64,000 nt of DNA from Gordionus sp. m RMFG-2023. Lineage: Eukaryota > Nematomorpha > Gordioida > Chordodea > Parachordodidae. Shown here in pieces: positions 22,955 to 37,044 of this stretch. A program made the translations under genes and the position numbers. The stretch is from assembly GCF_954871325.1 (NCBI RefSeq), contig NC_088776.1:48874569-48938568 (forward strand), written 5' to 3'. The notes beneath the pieces are model-generated. The model was not told the DNA's origin. It saw only the letters and a list, made by a program, of their open reading frames with translations, and ran no database searches. Position 1 is the stretch's first letter, and every line of letters begins with the position of its first letter.

Positions 22955-25900
22955 AAAAAAAGAAAAGAGAGAAAAAATAAATAATAATTTAAGATTATAA
23001 TTTGTTGCCGGCGAGTAAATTAGTTCCGAATCAACAAAATTCGACGAAATCGACATTTGTCGAAAGTTGGCAATTTATTTGAAATATATGTCCAAAATTA
23101 TTATGGATATTTTTATTGTGAACAAAATATAAGTAAAATAATAAAAATTTGCTGTAAGAATATGGTGTCAAATATTTCATGATTTTTTTATTAGAAAAAT
23201 AATATTTTAGCCTTTTTTTTGTTTAAATCTTCAAATTTAAGAACGTCCAGTTCTATTATAGTTTGTTTGGATATAAAGTATATATAATGCAAGCCTTTTA
23301 TGATTAATATTTATTCCTTTCTTTTTTTGGAACTTAATTTTCACTTTTATTCTTTAAATTTGCTTTGGCAATCTTGATCTCAATTTATTATCCTTTTTCC
23401 CATTCATCCCATTCGATTTTTCCATTCATAACCCCGTAACAAAACATTTTTCCTTGGAAGGAGGCAGAGGAGCCACTTTCAAATATATTTAGTATAATTG
23501 CTAGAGCCAAAACAATATTAAACTCTTAATAGGATAAGATATAATATAAATTTCCCTAAGTTCCGTTTTCAGAACGTATCTCCCTGCCCCCTGATCTAAA
23601 CATTATATTGCAGCTCCTGCTCCCCAATTTTATTTTTGAAAATAACAAATGTTTTATCACGAGTTGAAATAAAAAAACAGAACCCAGATAAAATGTAAGA
23701 ATTTTAAAGTTTTTTAGAAACCGGGAACCAAAGTTCTTTTTCAAAATTAGGGTTTATTTAAGTTTTTTGAAATACGTTTTAATTATTTATAAAACCGAGT
23801 CTAGAACCGGAATCAGGACCAGAAACATATTTTTCCAAATATCCAGAAACGGGAAATAGAATTATTTTAAAAAAAATTTAGAACCGAAACCCTTTTAATT
23901 TCGATTACGAACTCGTTAAACTCATTATTACATTAATTACAAAATAAGAGGTGGGCGTCCCATCCTGCATAAGATGGGACAGACGTTTACATTTCTCCAA
24001 TAATGCTTTAAAACAATGTGCGATTTAAGTAAAAAAATATGTAATAATAGGATTGGAGATAGACTAATTATTATTCTTATTATATATTTTTTTAATGGCA
24101 TTGGCAATTAAAATGATATCCTATCAAAAAAAATCCACAATAATAACTAATAAACCTTAAAGAATAATTTAACCGAAGAAGGGTGCAAAATGATATATTA
24201 AATTTTTAAAATTAAAATGGAAAACACAACAATATCGAATACTAGCGACGTTTCATTTTATGTAGCGAAGCCATGAATTGACTTTATATACGTTCAACAT
24301 TAACAAATAAGCAAAAATATAACTCATCTATGGAAAATAGGCTTCCATAAAATATAATTCATCCTATGATAATTTGGCCTATTAAAATGGCTACAGATTT
24401 TTGAAGATCTACAGATTTTTGAAGATATTGTTACCAATGTTTTAACTCCATCCTTTTTTTATCGGTTAAATATCACATAAATTGAGATGAATCATTTTAA
24501 AACCAAACCATTTATAATTATTATATTAAATTATCATCATAAACTGTGTGAGTAGTTTAACAAAATATCGGCTCTAAAGATTTTTTTAAAAATACAATAT
24601 AATTTAATTTGAATTTTTAGATGGTTTTATTCGTGGAATTATGACAAAAATTTTTGTTTATCAAGTCTTGCATGACCGTCCCGGGTTGACTCACTTTACT
24701 GCGAAATCGGGCCAATATTTTTTATAATAGAAATGATATTAGAAAAAAATTGAGTCGGGCCTAAAAAATATAAAAGTCGGAAGAAGGGTTATAAAAAAAA
24801 TTTTAACCAAATTTTATCAATTATGCCCGGACACTAAAAATTGATTTTTATTTAAGATATTCGCGCCAATGCAATCAAACCTGGAATGTGCCTGCAGGAC
24901 TTTGATAATTATATAACAAGATTCAAAGATAGTTAAATCGAACTCTGCAAGATGCCAATTTTTCCAAACAAAAGCAAAATAAATATCTTTCTTTCTTTAA
25001 GCACTTTGCAAAATTAGCTATAAAAAAAAATTCATCAAAAGTAAAATAAGTAATAGGTTTTAAGCATGGGCTTTTAATAATTTTTTTAAAATTTTGATAA
25101 AATTGTTAATCTGTTCTTACTGAAGTTAGCGAGCTACAATTTTATTCCGGCAACTATTTTAAAAGGGGCTGCAACTCTTATGTTCCAGACTACATCGAGA
25201 CTTTATTAACACGTGTCTAATCAATTATAAAGGTTAACCCTGGGTATATAGAAATATTGATAATCATGCACCCCTTCTATTTTAGCCACTTGTCACTTTT
25301 TTTTTATAAATTATGATTTTATCACTTTAAATAATTATATTTAAAATGATAGATTTCTTTTGCAATACTGAAAGATCTTTTAAATAAATCGGGGGGGGGG
25401 GGGCTGGAAGGGTAAAAATATATTCGATGAACCTGGTGCTAAGTTTAATTCATAATTTCCGGAATCGCTATAAATAACAGTTAGCGTTCCTGGTTTATAT
25501 AACCATTTTTATAAATATAATAAGGAGGGGGGGGGGGGGGGTTAATTTAAAAAATGGCTAAATCTAAATTAAACAAATAATACATTATTTAATTTTAATA
25601 GGTAATATTTAGAGAAAATGAAATAACTGTAAAACAAATACTTTTCTTTCAAAAGCAAAGTTTTAAGAGTCGTATATTTTTTACTTTGAGAAGGGTCAAA
25701 GTTTAAAAAATATATTTTTATAGATTCTTAAGGTTGTAACTAAGGAGGAGGCCATGCCCCCCCCATCCTCCTCTTGCAATATATTTCTGGTCTATCCAAA
25801 CAAAAATTTGCGAGATGATAATTTGCTTTTTTTTCATCATCAAAAGGAAGAACAAATATTTTTTTGAGGCGGGGCCAGAAGCCCGAGAGTCTACACAGCA

Positions 25901-26700
25901 TAAAGCAATTTCTTTTGTTGTTAAGTAAAACGTATTTTTTTCCCACTTTTCGATCAAACACAAATTAAAATAATTAACTTCTAATCAACGCTGTGCGAAA
26001 CTAGAAATTTTACCCTGAGTGCTCCGGTCATGGTCCTTTTGTTATCTTTTTCTCGTGTGCTAATATTACTAGGTTCGATATTTTTTTAAATGAGATTGGT
26101 GAATAAATAGCTTGGAATATGAACTACTACTAGGTATGATGTATGAAATTTAATAGTAAAATATAAATCATTTGTAATTAATGACTAAAATGGGTATTAA
26201 ACTATGAGCATAATTGATGTAATATTTACAGTGTAGTTAAAAGCGTGCTAGAAAAATTTAGCTTCACCTAAAACTCCCGAAAGTTAATTGATCATTATCA
26301 AAACGTGTGAAATTGATAATATATATTTTTTAAATCAAATGTTAAATTTTTATAAACTAAAATAAAAGTATAAGCTTTTACGAAATAAATCAAGCGATAT
26401 AGATGGGAGATATTTTATTATCATTTTATCCAAAATTCAACGGAAACCAATGATAATCTTCACCATAAATGGGTTTTCACGAAATATAAGTAAGGTTACA
26501 CAATAGAAATATCAAAATATATATTATTATATAGTAATATAAAACAATTATTATTATGATTTTGGTAAATAAATTAGAACGATTTAAAATGAGGGAGGGG
26601 ATCATCGTTCGGGGAATTCTTTCATTATAAAAAAATGGATTGAAAAAAAAAAATAAAACTGTTTTATGTGGAAAATAAAAAATTATATTTTAAAATAATC
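22955..26700. other. AT-rich stretch with G tracts, no gene seen
   Basis: No coding similarity. Contains a 16-bp tandem duplication at about 24395-24427 (ACAGATTTTTGAAGAT), G runs at 25391-25403 and 25527-25541, and a C run near 25758. Open frames on the minus strand at 25718-25963 are low-complexity artefacts. Confidence 0.5.
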
Positions 26701-26876
26701 CAATTTCATCATCGATTCAAATGAGGAAGGGAGAGTGGATATGAGAGTATTTGGTAATTATCTAAATTGTATCGACTATATATTTAGTTCAGAATATTAT
26801 TTTTTTTTATTAGAACCGTGCATCGACCTATTATTTCATGGTACGATCCGTTTATTTTCGAAGATCCGAGACTTAC

Positions 26877-27006
26877 CGGTTATGAACCAACATTTCTGTA
26901 AACAGATCCAAGGCAATGTTCTGTCCGATTGCCAAGATAAGTGTCGACTTTTCCCAAGTAACGGCCCGATGAAAAATTTTAAAATCAATGTCTGGCTTTA
27001 CCAAGT
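26877..27006 (-). CDS. orphan exon, unknown gene
   Basis: Minus strand, acceptor AACGTTTAAG and a textbook donor GTAAGT, 130 bases: two bases, 42 codons, two bases. It encodes LVKPDIDFKIFHRAVTWEKS then TLILAIGQNIALDLFTEM. It has balanced codons, mixed polar and hydrophobic residues and no low complexity, unlike its surroundings. The 94-residue plus-strand frame over the same bases looks like the shadow. I do not recognise the family. Its phase 2 end would be compatible with a minus-strand open segment starting at 19033, but nothing else links them. Confidence 0.5.
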
Positions 27007-27059
27007 CTTAAACGTTTAGGGGATAGGTCTGAAATAACCCCGAATATTCAATAAAAAAA

Positions 27060-27265
27060 ATTCTGTTAATTTTGAGCCGGAAGATGCTTTATTTATTTTT
27101 AAGCCCGAACCCGGCCCAGATTTGTATCTTAGGCTCAACTCGGCTCGATTTTTATAAAGTTGTTTAAATGAAATTTAAAAATTTTCTTATAATTCTTGTC
27201 CTCCCTAGTTCCGACTTATAAAAATATTTTTGGGACCGACTTGGGGTTTGGCTTGCGGGCCTCTA
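27060..27265. repeat. AAGCCCGAACCCGGCCC repeat fragment
   Basis: GAGCCGGAAG, AAGCCCGAACCCGGCCCAG and CTCAACTCGGCTCG spaced by A/T tracts resemble the dispersed GGCCCGAA-rich repeats seen elsewhere in the window. No clean ends were found. Confidence 0.45.
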
Positions 27266-27899
27266 ATATTAATATAACGGGAAAAAAATTTATAAAGTAA
27301 AAAAAATTTAATAAAAAAAAATCATTATATCGATTTCGATATTTTAATATAAATATTTACATTTTATATAATGGTTTTTTCAACCCCCAAATTTGTAATA
27401 AAAAAAATTATATAATAAATTAATCATATTTTTTTTAAAAAAATCATTTTCAATATCAGAAAATATTAAATGTCATGTTCCCTTTCTTTCCATTCCTGAT
27501 TTCTTTCTTTTTTTTCGCTTTATTTCTTTTTTCTGTGATGAATTAAAAATGGAAAAAAAATTTGACATTATTTATGGCTTAAATATTGGTATTTCAGAGG
27601 CAAAATGATGTATTTGTTAAAAAAATATTAGCTAATATTGAATATAATCTATTATTATATGAATTATTCATGAAATCGCCTCTTCTACAATGCTTTTTTT
27701 TTGCAAAAATTTATTTATTTTTTCTATTTTATTCATTTATTATGTGAGGCTATTATTAAAATCAACATTTGGACTTTTTTGGTATTAGCCAATTATTTAT
27801 ATAAATATTGTACGGTAATGTAAAATAAGAAAATTAACCTCCGGCCAATATTTTTTTTAACTAACTAGAAGAGGAGGCAATATTAGAAAATTTAAATTG

Positions 27900-29000
27900 T
27901 ATCTAATTAAAAAACACGTGATGTGTTTCTCGTGTTTACTTATACCGGTCCTAAAAAATAGGTTTCTCTATATTTTGTTCGCGTATACTCTTTTATCCTT
28001 GTTTCTATTGTAAAGGTACATCTTGCAGAGTTTGTAATCGAAACAAAACAGATCTTTAAAATTTATAGGAACCGATATTTAAATTTTCTAGGGACTCGAA
28101 CCGGATGCGGGCGTAAACCGTATAATCAAAGGCTGAAGGAGTTTAAACGCATTAGTGATAAAGACTTAAGAGCAAATCACGAAAAAAAGTATTCAAGAAA
28201 TAGAGGTCGATGTTCAATCGTTCCTCGGTATATGAATTATTATGATCGGTTTGTAGGGTTTCATAAATTTAGCAGCCCCTTTACCCTTTATGTACAATAT
28301 ATGTTATTTATATAAGAGAGGTTTGAGATATTAAAACAAAAAGTTGTGGCCAAAATCACATTTTGATATTGGAAGTGGCTTAGGCAGCCGCTGCATCGAA
28401 AAGATGTGTAAGCGGCGAATTAATTCGTTGGATAGGAGAGGTAGAAATTTCTTTTATATTTTTCTTAAATGTATTTCAAAAAAGTAAAACTCGATAACAA
28501 GAGGCTCTGCAATCATTTTTGGTGCATAAATGCCGAAAATACCTTATAAGCCCACAAACTTTTAATCATTTTTTTTTAAAAAAAGATAATAAATATTTAA
28601 TGCTCTCTCCAAGGTCGCAACGATTTCGTTGCCATTGATGTGGAATTAAAATATCAGAGGTTAAAAGAAAACAATCTTGCCGGACATTTTATAATAACCC
28701 AGGAGAGAAAATAGAAGAAGGATCGCAAAATTAAACGGAAGAGGGAGAAGAATTGTTGATTCTTATCTTGTCTGATATGCGAAAGGAGAGCATTCGATAT
28801 AATGGAAAGGCTTCAAATTTATATGTTTCCTTCTATTGTGGGTGGTCCACAAACTCTGACTTCTTAATTAAGTTATCCCTCCTAGAATTGGAACTCATAA
28901 GTTGATGGTCGGTCCTTTGTTATTCGTAGTCGATCCATATAAAGATGCAAAAAACGTTCTCGACTTGTTGAATCTTTCCTAATTTTTTTAAAAAATTATC
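27900..29000. other. gene-like complexity on plus strand, unassigned
   Basis: Plus-strand open segments include KEFKRISDKDLRANHEKKYS (about 28137-28196), FDIGSGLGSRCIEKMCKRR (28358-28414), GRNDFVAIDVELKYQRL (28613-28663) and, ending in a stop, HKLMVGPLLFVVDPYKDA (from about 28894). Composition is less AT-biased than the flanks. The pieces are in different frames with no convincing introns between them, so this may be a decayed gene or repeat. No family recognised. Confidence 0.3.
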
Positions 29001-29270
29001 TGAACCGGAACAGGTTACAAAGTCTGAGAATTATTTACAAAGATTTATATCTTTAAATGGAGACAATGTAAAATAAAAAATTTCCAAAGATCAATAATAT
29101 AAATACCCCTATTTTGATAAAGGGTAAAAACATAATTTAATATTGGAGTCCTCGGGAATTATGAGTAACTTTTGGTTAATTATTTTTTAAAATAAATCTC
29201 GAATTTTTTTACCAATTTTTTAATTTTCGATGTAGCCATGAAAACTAGCACAAAAATGACGAAAAAAACT

Positions 29271-30096
29271 AAGGGTGTACCGATACCACCTTTTGGAGGC
29301 CGATCCGATCCGATATTCCCGGTATTAAATTGATATCGGCTGATTACCGACCGATATCATTTTAATTTTGTATCTTGTAAAGATACCAATGGTTTTAATT
29401 TTTAATATACTTTTTATTAGTATAACATATATAATTTAATTTAACTATACCATAACATATGTCATTTAAATATATTATAATGATCAGTTATAGTTTATAT
29501 TCAATTCAATTGCAATTCTGGATATAAATAGTTATATTGATAAATCACTTATTTATTATATAATAAGTAATAACATTAATCTATTTACATAATATAATAA
29601 GTAATAACATTAATCTATTTACATAATATAATAAGTAAACAAATATATTATGAAATTTGAAATAAATATTTAAATAAAAATTTAAAATTAATATATCGAA
29701 GATTTCTATTTAGAAATACCAAAATTTCCATTTATCAGAGGTCAGTCTGCGGAGATAGGGACTGTCAATTTCACTAAAAACAGATTCTGAAGATTATTGC
29801 ACACTTTTATAAACAGAGTGCGCAAAAAAATAACAATATGGCAGAATGTTTATTAATTAATTATCATTATTAAAAAATTAAACATAAAAATGAATTTCGA
29901 TTTTATTTATAAAAATAAATGGTTTTTTAGATATAACTTTTTTAAAAAAATTTTTTAATATTTTATTTTAGTCAAAAACGCCATTTTTTATCGGATCGGA
30001 TTGGAAAATTTTATAATATTTGCCGATAACCAATATTTTAAAATAGGCAAAATATTGGCCCGATCCGATCCTATAAAAAATATCGGTACATCCCTA
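29271..30096. mobile_element. hAT MITE with perfect TSD
   Basis: Ends AAGGGTGTACCGATACC and TATCGGTACATCCCTA are inverted; flanks AAAAAACT (29263-29270) and AAAAAACT (30097-30104) are an exact 8-bp duplication. Subterminal GGCCGATCCGATCCGATATT and the inverted ATTGGCCCGATCCGATCC follow. A three-copy direct repeat of about 33 bp (AATAAGTAATAACATTAATC) lies at about 29565-29640. No open transposase frame. Confidence 0.85.
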
Positions 30097-30104
30097 AAAA
30101 AACT

Positions 30105-31905
30105 ATCAATATAGATGTCAGGCTAGAAGAATTCCATTGCTCCAAACCATAATATTAGATTTATGCCACCGGGTCTCATGTTACTATTCGATAATCGAGT
30201 TAGAAGGTATAAAAAAAAGAAAATAATGACCATGGCTCTCGATGATATTCTTATGGAGCTTATATAATATAGACGTAGTGATGTAATATTCTTAGAGTAA
30301 AATATAAGGCGATTAGAAATATTTTTATTATTATGAAAATAACCCGAAATTGTTGGAATAGTTGTAATTATAGAGATGGCTTAATTTGCAATGGATATTC
30401 GAGAAAGTGTGTATATTAAGCTAGAATGGTCAACAGAGAGTATTGAAGTAGAAAATGGGTCGTTTATATTCATTTCAAATCAAAACTTTGTGATAATATA
30501 AATTTATTTAGGTAATTTATTATATAACTCCATTATTTTATTTTGGCAGAATGATAATTAATTTTTTTTACTGAGGAATTTATATTATTGTTGTATTGTT
30601 ATTATAAGGTTTAATGCGGAAATAGATTTTTCAAAAAATCTTTTTGCAAATCCTTATTAGCAAATTTTTTTTATTAAAAAGGTAAACTTGCAAATATCTA
30701 AAAATTTCTCCAGGGGTTTTATATTAATTTTTATAGGAATGTCAAATTCATAACTCAAAAACTGCCTTATTAAATGGATATTATATATTATATAGAAAAC
30801 CTGTCTAATTTGGACACAGTTGGGACTTTTTGCCCAATTTGACAGTTACCAAATTTATCAAAGCAATAGTAATTAATAAAATTTTGATTAAATTAGGGTG
30901 TTGCGCGAATTATCAAGAAATTAGAAAAGTCTTACTGTACATATGTATGAAATTTTGAAATATGTACATCACAGTTATATTATATTAACAGTTGAATTTG
31001 AACTGAAGAAAAATAAATTATCACGGCGTTCTTTTATATGACTAGAATATTTTGGAATCTAGTTAAGCAACAATCAATAATAATATCATAGTCTTTTCTT
31101 CAAAAAATGAGATTCAAAGATTATATAGAATTGCTAAATAAAATTAAAAGGATACTACTAAATCGGAATGTCTAAATCCAAAATATTGACTTTTTAGTAT
31201 AGATAAATGCTAATTAAATAAAACCAAAATCTTAAAAAGATTAATAAGCTAAACACATTAATATTTCATTAAAATATACAAAATTATACATATTTAAATT
31301 TCATATTGGTAATAAATTATTCATAAAATGTGTAATTTAGGACGAAAAAATATACAGTATTTATCTGTATTTATTATATTTAAAATATGATTGAAAAAAA
31401 GATATTATGAATATAAAAGAGTTGAATACCATAAACATTCGGGGAATAAATCTAATATCTTTCTCTAGAGAATTTATATTTCTCCCCCCTCAGTTATATA
31501 TTTAATAATAATATTATATATAATATACATTAGAATAAACAGCATCAACGTTTTATATATATTTACACTGTAATTTCCTTAACCCTCTTTCCCTACCCCC
31601 CCCCTTTCCCTCATATCCTCATTTGTTTTATTACTGTGGTATTTGGGGTAAAAAACCACAATTTTTGGATAAAAAATAAACCAAAAAAAACAAAGGTTGG
31701 TTTTTTGTTTTTTAAAAATATATCATTATATATGGAAAATATACTACCAATATTTTGTTGCAAATTTTCCATTATCACTATCACAATCATTTTTTAATGT
31801 GCCCACATAATTTAATTGTATTATTTTAAAAAAAGTTAACTTTTATTTTTTTATGATATAAAAATTTAATTCAAAATGTTTTCTTTTTTCCCCACTGTTT
31901 TATGT
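30105..31905. other. AT-rich stretch, no gene seen
   Basis: No coding similarity on either strand. A C-rich patch (CCCTACCCCCCCCCTTTCCC) lies near 31591-31610. Confidence 0.5.
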
Positions 31906-31911
31906 TATTAT

Positions 31912-33092
31912 CAGGGTTGGCAAGTCAGTCAATTGACCGAAGGAGTATATAACCTGATCAAATATGTTCAAATACTTTTGGTGAATAGATATATTGATTT
32001 AATTAACTATGTATTTAAAGTATGTTAATCATCTAATTAGGTTACAATTTATTTATAAATATATATGTATCATCAAGGCATTGATTTAGTTATAATTTTA
32101 TAATAAAATATAATATTTTCATATTAAAATTAGAATTAGATTTAAAAATAAAAATAAAAAAATTTCCCATTAATAATTTGATTGGATCTCAAATAAATAT
32201 AATATTTTTGCTAAAGCATGGTTTAAGAAAATTACTATGCCAATTTATATTACATTATGTAAAATTATCCAGGAAAGATCGTCAATAAAATTTAAGGCGC
32301 AAATATATAATGAATCTCTGAAAGCAGCGGTTGAAGAAGTGGATTATTTATTAGAAAGAAATTGCTAATGAAGAAATATTTTGTACAATAAGATCAAGAT
32401 TTTCAAATAATTCTTTAACATTTTGCTATCTTATTGTTGTAAATGCAAAGAAATAAATGTACTTTACTACATGTAAAAAATGAGATGCATAATTTGGAAA
32501 ACACATAATTCAATCATTAATTTTTCTGCCTAAAGAAAAATATTAAAGATATTTTTGAAAAGAAAAATCAATTCAAATATATGTCCTCACACAGCTGATT
32601 ATTTATTGGATCCCCATTATAAGGAGAGCATTTTACTATTAGTGAATTTGATAAAGCATATGATATAATATAGCTTTGATAATCAAGATATTTTAAGTGA
32701 TATCATCTTTGCCCACCTTGAACATTAAGACAAGTGTCTATATTACTAACAAGTTATAATTCTTTTTCAAAAAGAAATTAGTCAGTTTTGGGTAATATTC
32801 ATATGAAGAAACAAAATTGATTGAGGATCTTGACCAGAAAACTAGTAATAGTATAACACAACCTAAAATTGATTAAAAATATTAAAGAAAATTAAATCAG
32901 AACAAGATCTGCTATGGTGAATGAAACATTCATTATGAATTTAAAAATACAATTTAATATTACGTAGATCAATTTTTACTATTATATATAAAATAAAGTT
33001 AATATAGTCTTAAAAAACATTTATTTGAATTTGACTTGTCAAATATTAGCCAAATGACTGATTTATATTTGACTGGTCAATGCACAACCCTG
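31912..33092 (+). mobile_element. hAT element, decayed
   Basis: Termini CAGGGTTGGCAAG and TGCACAACCCTG are inverted, with subterminal GTCAATTGACC and GACTGGTCAA. Near 32591 the plus strand reads TADYLLDPHYKESILLL, the hAT core motif (compare YASIYLDPRYQVLLS at 9385). The remaining transposase frame is broken by several stops. No matching flanking 8-mers were found. Confidence 0.75.
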
Positions 33093-33099
33093 ATTTTTA

Positions 33100-36000
33100 C
33101 ATTTATAAAAAGACTTGATAAATAGTGTTCTAAATAAACATTCCAATAAAACTTTGTGTACCCTAATTTCCCAAAAACGACTAATGAAACCTGATAAAAA
33201 AAATTATGAGCATATAACTCATTATCATTAATTGCTTATAAAATCTTACAAATAACAAGGTGATGATGTAATATTATTGATTTATAATAGTGCATTTCCA
33301 TTTATTAATGAATAATGTTCATATCATAAAGCTTTGAACAAAATCAATCTTAAATAATCTATTTCTTCTGTTATTTGCAGTAATTTAAAGTAAGAATACA
33401 CTTAACTTTTAAGCAGATAAAAACATAGTAAATATGTAGATAAATGGTAAATAAGTAGTCAAAACAAATATACTTAATATTATATTTATTATCATCAAAT
33501 TTCATCATGTTGATATATAACAAATATAATTTTTTTAAATTTATATATTTAAAGAAATAAATATTGCTTTAAATGCTTTGTATTTGTATATTTTATAAAT
33601 AAAAAGGAATAAAAATTTTACTTAGGATGATATAATATTGTTTGATTTTTATCTATTTTGATGATTGGTTTTGAGTTTAGATCACATTCTAATATATATT
33701 TAATAATAAAATAGTTATTAACTTGAATCTTTTCTAATAGATTTCTAAGTTATTAATATCGTTTTTTCTAGGAGATAATAAAATATAATCTAAATACCTC
33801 TTTTACTGAATGGTCTTATACGTATCGCGACATTAACTTTATTTGCCATACTATATAAAATATAAAATTACATTTTCCCATGAAAATATTTTTTAAATAT
33901 ATGAACGAATGATATTTTAATAATCATATGTTTAAAAAAGGTAATTAAGACTAGTCTATATCCTAACCGAAGGAAAATTAGCACCAATGCAAATATATAA
34001 AATTTGATAAACAACTTAGTGACCATGATTTATCATGTATATTCGATATCGATAAATTATCACAAGTTATTTATATTTGTTTTTAATAAAAAGAATCCCT
34101 CATGGGTCAAGAATTATGCTCAAGGAGTGGCAGCTCCTGGATGGCCAAATTTATTTTCCATATCTTGGTTATTATACTATTATTAATTAATAAATGAAAG
34201 AAAGAAAGAAAGAAAGAAAATTGTGAATGTATGAGATATTTTTTTAATCAATTAAATTAAAAACCTTCCCCTCATTCCCTTATTGAAGAATACATTATTT
34301 TTGTATGTTTTTTGGCATAAATAGGAGTTTGTTTTGTTGACAGTATGTTTAACCTTTTTAAATTACATTTATAAATATAGCAGAAAAATATCCAGAATTA
34401 AGATTTATTCGAAAAATAATGGCTATGATCGTATACAATATATAGTTTTGTCAATATTTAGTAATAATGTATTTTATATCTATAATAGAAGTATTAAATA
34501 AATTTTTACATTAATATATTTTGCCCAATTTTATCTAAAAATATTATTAATACCCTCCCCTCCACAATAAATTTACCCCATCCCTGAAATACCTCCATAT
34601 TCTACTCCCCCCCCCCCCAGATACCTACCCTCCTTCAAAAAATTTAGTGGAAAAATGTTCCTACTCTTATTCACTCCCACGTAAATACTAGGTATGAGGC
34701 TTCTGGAATATGTGAATAGGCCCAGAATGAGCTAACAGGACAAGATATCCAGGTGCCGAAAGGCGATTTAAAGCCACCAAATTTTAATCCTTGTGGAGGA
34801 TAAAGTTTACTTTAAATCAATTAATTTTATTCGCTTTCACTAATTTACTTGACAACTCATATCAGTTAATATTTGTAACAAAATTAACCTAAATTAAAGA
34901 GATAGTCATTGGAAAAAATGACCATATTTGGCAAAAACTTAGTTATTCTTCCTTTCTAATGAAAAATCTAGTATAAAATATAATTCATTTTGTACTAGGC
35001 TCATAATGGTAAAGTTGCATTTTCTTATATCTGAAACCAAAAAACACCATGGATTGTTTAATTATTTTATGATTTTTTGAAAAAATAAAGTTTAACATGT
35101 CAAATCATATATTGTTTAAAAAAATGAATTTTTTGTTATCAAAATTTTATTTTTTTTTCTATTACAAATAATCTTTATAAAGAATTTAATTAAAAATTAT
35201 TTATTTATTCCCAGATATACAGGGCAAATTATTAGTAAAAAATATTTGGGTGTTTTGGTAAAAAAAAATTATTTTTCGAATCAGAATCATATTTTATTGT
35301 TTGTTTAGAACTATGTTTATTATTTTTGAATGGACCTCTTTTCTCATAGAAGTCCAGTTTTTGAAACAACCTAGGAGACACCTTTTGGATATTATGATTA
35401 TTTTGCTTTAATATATACTTTTATATCGCGGAATTTTCATTTCATACAGAAATCTTTGGTGGATATATTTTGATTACCTTTACATAAATTAAGTTATTAT
35501 TTTAATTAAAATTTAGATTCGATTATTAGGTGTTCAATTTAATAAATATTATATATTAGTTTTATACCTGTAAAAAAGGACAAACTAGAAAATTAAAAAT
35601 ACTGTTTTAGTCATTGGTTTTAGTAAACTGAATCATTAAGACCAGGAGTGTATAGCGAGGAGGACTACTGGGGGCTAGGTCCTTCATCGCTAAATTTTAT
35701 AATTTTTAGTTCCTTTTCCAATTGAAGGGAGACTGAGACCCCTCCCCTGCCAAAATATTTTAATTTTTATTAAAAAGTGTTACATTTGAATTTCTTTTCT
35801 TATTATTGATATAAAAATTTTATAGTCAAACATCTTTTTACATTTTATATATTAAAAGATTTTAAATTAGAGTGGCGTTGTCGGGGTTAATTGTTATAAA
35901 TATATTAAAACACAAAATTAATTATAGAATTTAAAATATAAATACAACTGAAATCCTAATATTTGAATTATTATTGGAGAATGAGTCAACACGGATGCGT

Positions 36001-37040
36001 CCAAATGTCGGCACCACTCCGTCCTTAATCGGTATTTTCATAATTCGGTCATATCACGTGATAATTTCAAATAATATTTAACATAAATAAGTATGGTATA
36101 TTAGATAAATTAATCATTGATAAAGCTTTTTATCATCAATTATTTTTGTATTTTATCGTTTTGTAATTCAGGTAAGTTGGTAGCTATTGAATCATCTCTA
36201 TTTTTATATCGATCCCTGATGAGACCAATATTTTGAATCTAATTTCTTAGACGAGGTTAAGGTTGTAAAGCCATAGATTTGGATTGGAAAAAATAATGGT
36301 TCAATAGCTGCACATTTTAAATTTATTATTGTGCATTTATTAATAATAATTGTTGTTTATTATATTTATATTATCTTTTTGGTAAAATAAAATTTTATAT
36401 ATTATCGAAAACGACATTTGTATTATTATTCGAAAAAAAAAATTCCATTAAAACACACCCGGTTCTGATATTTGCGTTAAGACATCGTCTTAAAGTTTGC
36501 CTTACGACGCCTTCGGGGTTTCGTCCCTTCCGTCTGAAAAAATGGTGTTATTACAACGGATAGCACGTCCGCTCCAAAGATAAAACACAGAAACTTAACA
36601 GTAGAAAGAAAAATAAACTATGGAAATATTTGGAAATTCACTTTTCAAGGTAATTAATGTCAGAATCTACATAAACTATTATCTAACATAACAGAGCTAC
36701 AATTAAAGTATCAATATCGGTATTACAAATTTCTGAGGTAACACATATAGCTATAAGGAAAAAAATCAATGTAAAAATAAGAAAATATTTCACTTTGTCG
36801 AAACGATTTCCATTACTACATCCTCTCGGCCCAATGTGGCCTCTACCATCTAATGCATATAAATAAATTAATTCATATAATTTTTTCGATTAAATCATTT
36901 GATCGCTGTTTAATTATGAAAAATAAAATCAAGAAAATTACTAGCATTTCCATTAAGGCGTTCCCATGATTCAAAGTAATAACCAGTTTCTATAAATTTG
37001 ATTATATGTAAACAAATATCTTCTTTATGGATAACCATTT
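33100..37040. other. AT-rich stretch, mostly unassigned
   Basis: No exon recognised. A short (GAAA)n run lies at 34196-34219 and a C12 run at 34607-34618. Two small patches stand out by G/C content: 35990-36060 (CGGATGCGTCC..GGCACCACTCCG) and 36440-36600 (CGACGCCTTCGGGGTTTCGTCCC). Neither gives a recognisable protein or RNA. Confidence 0.5.
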
Positions 37041-37044
37041 TAGA

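Noticed and set aside
22670-23056. 128-residue minus-strand ORF with FLFFS repeats
   Set aside because: It is a translation of the (AAAAG)n microsatellite.
25718-25963. Two overlapping minus-strand ORFs near a C run
   Set aside because: Low-complexity composition, overlapping frames, no similarity and no splice context.
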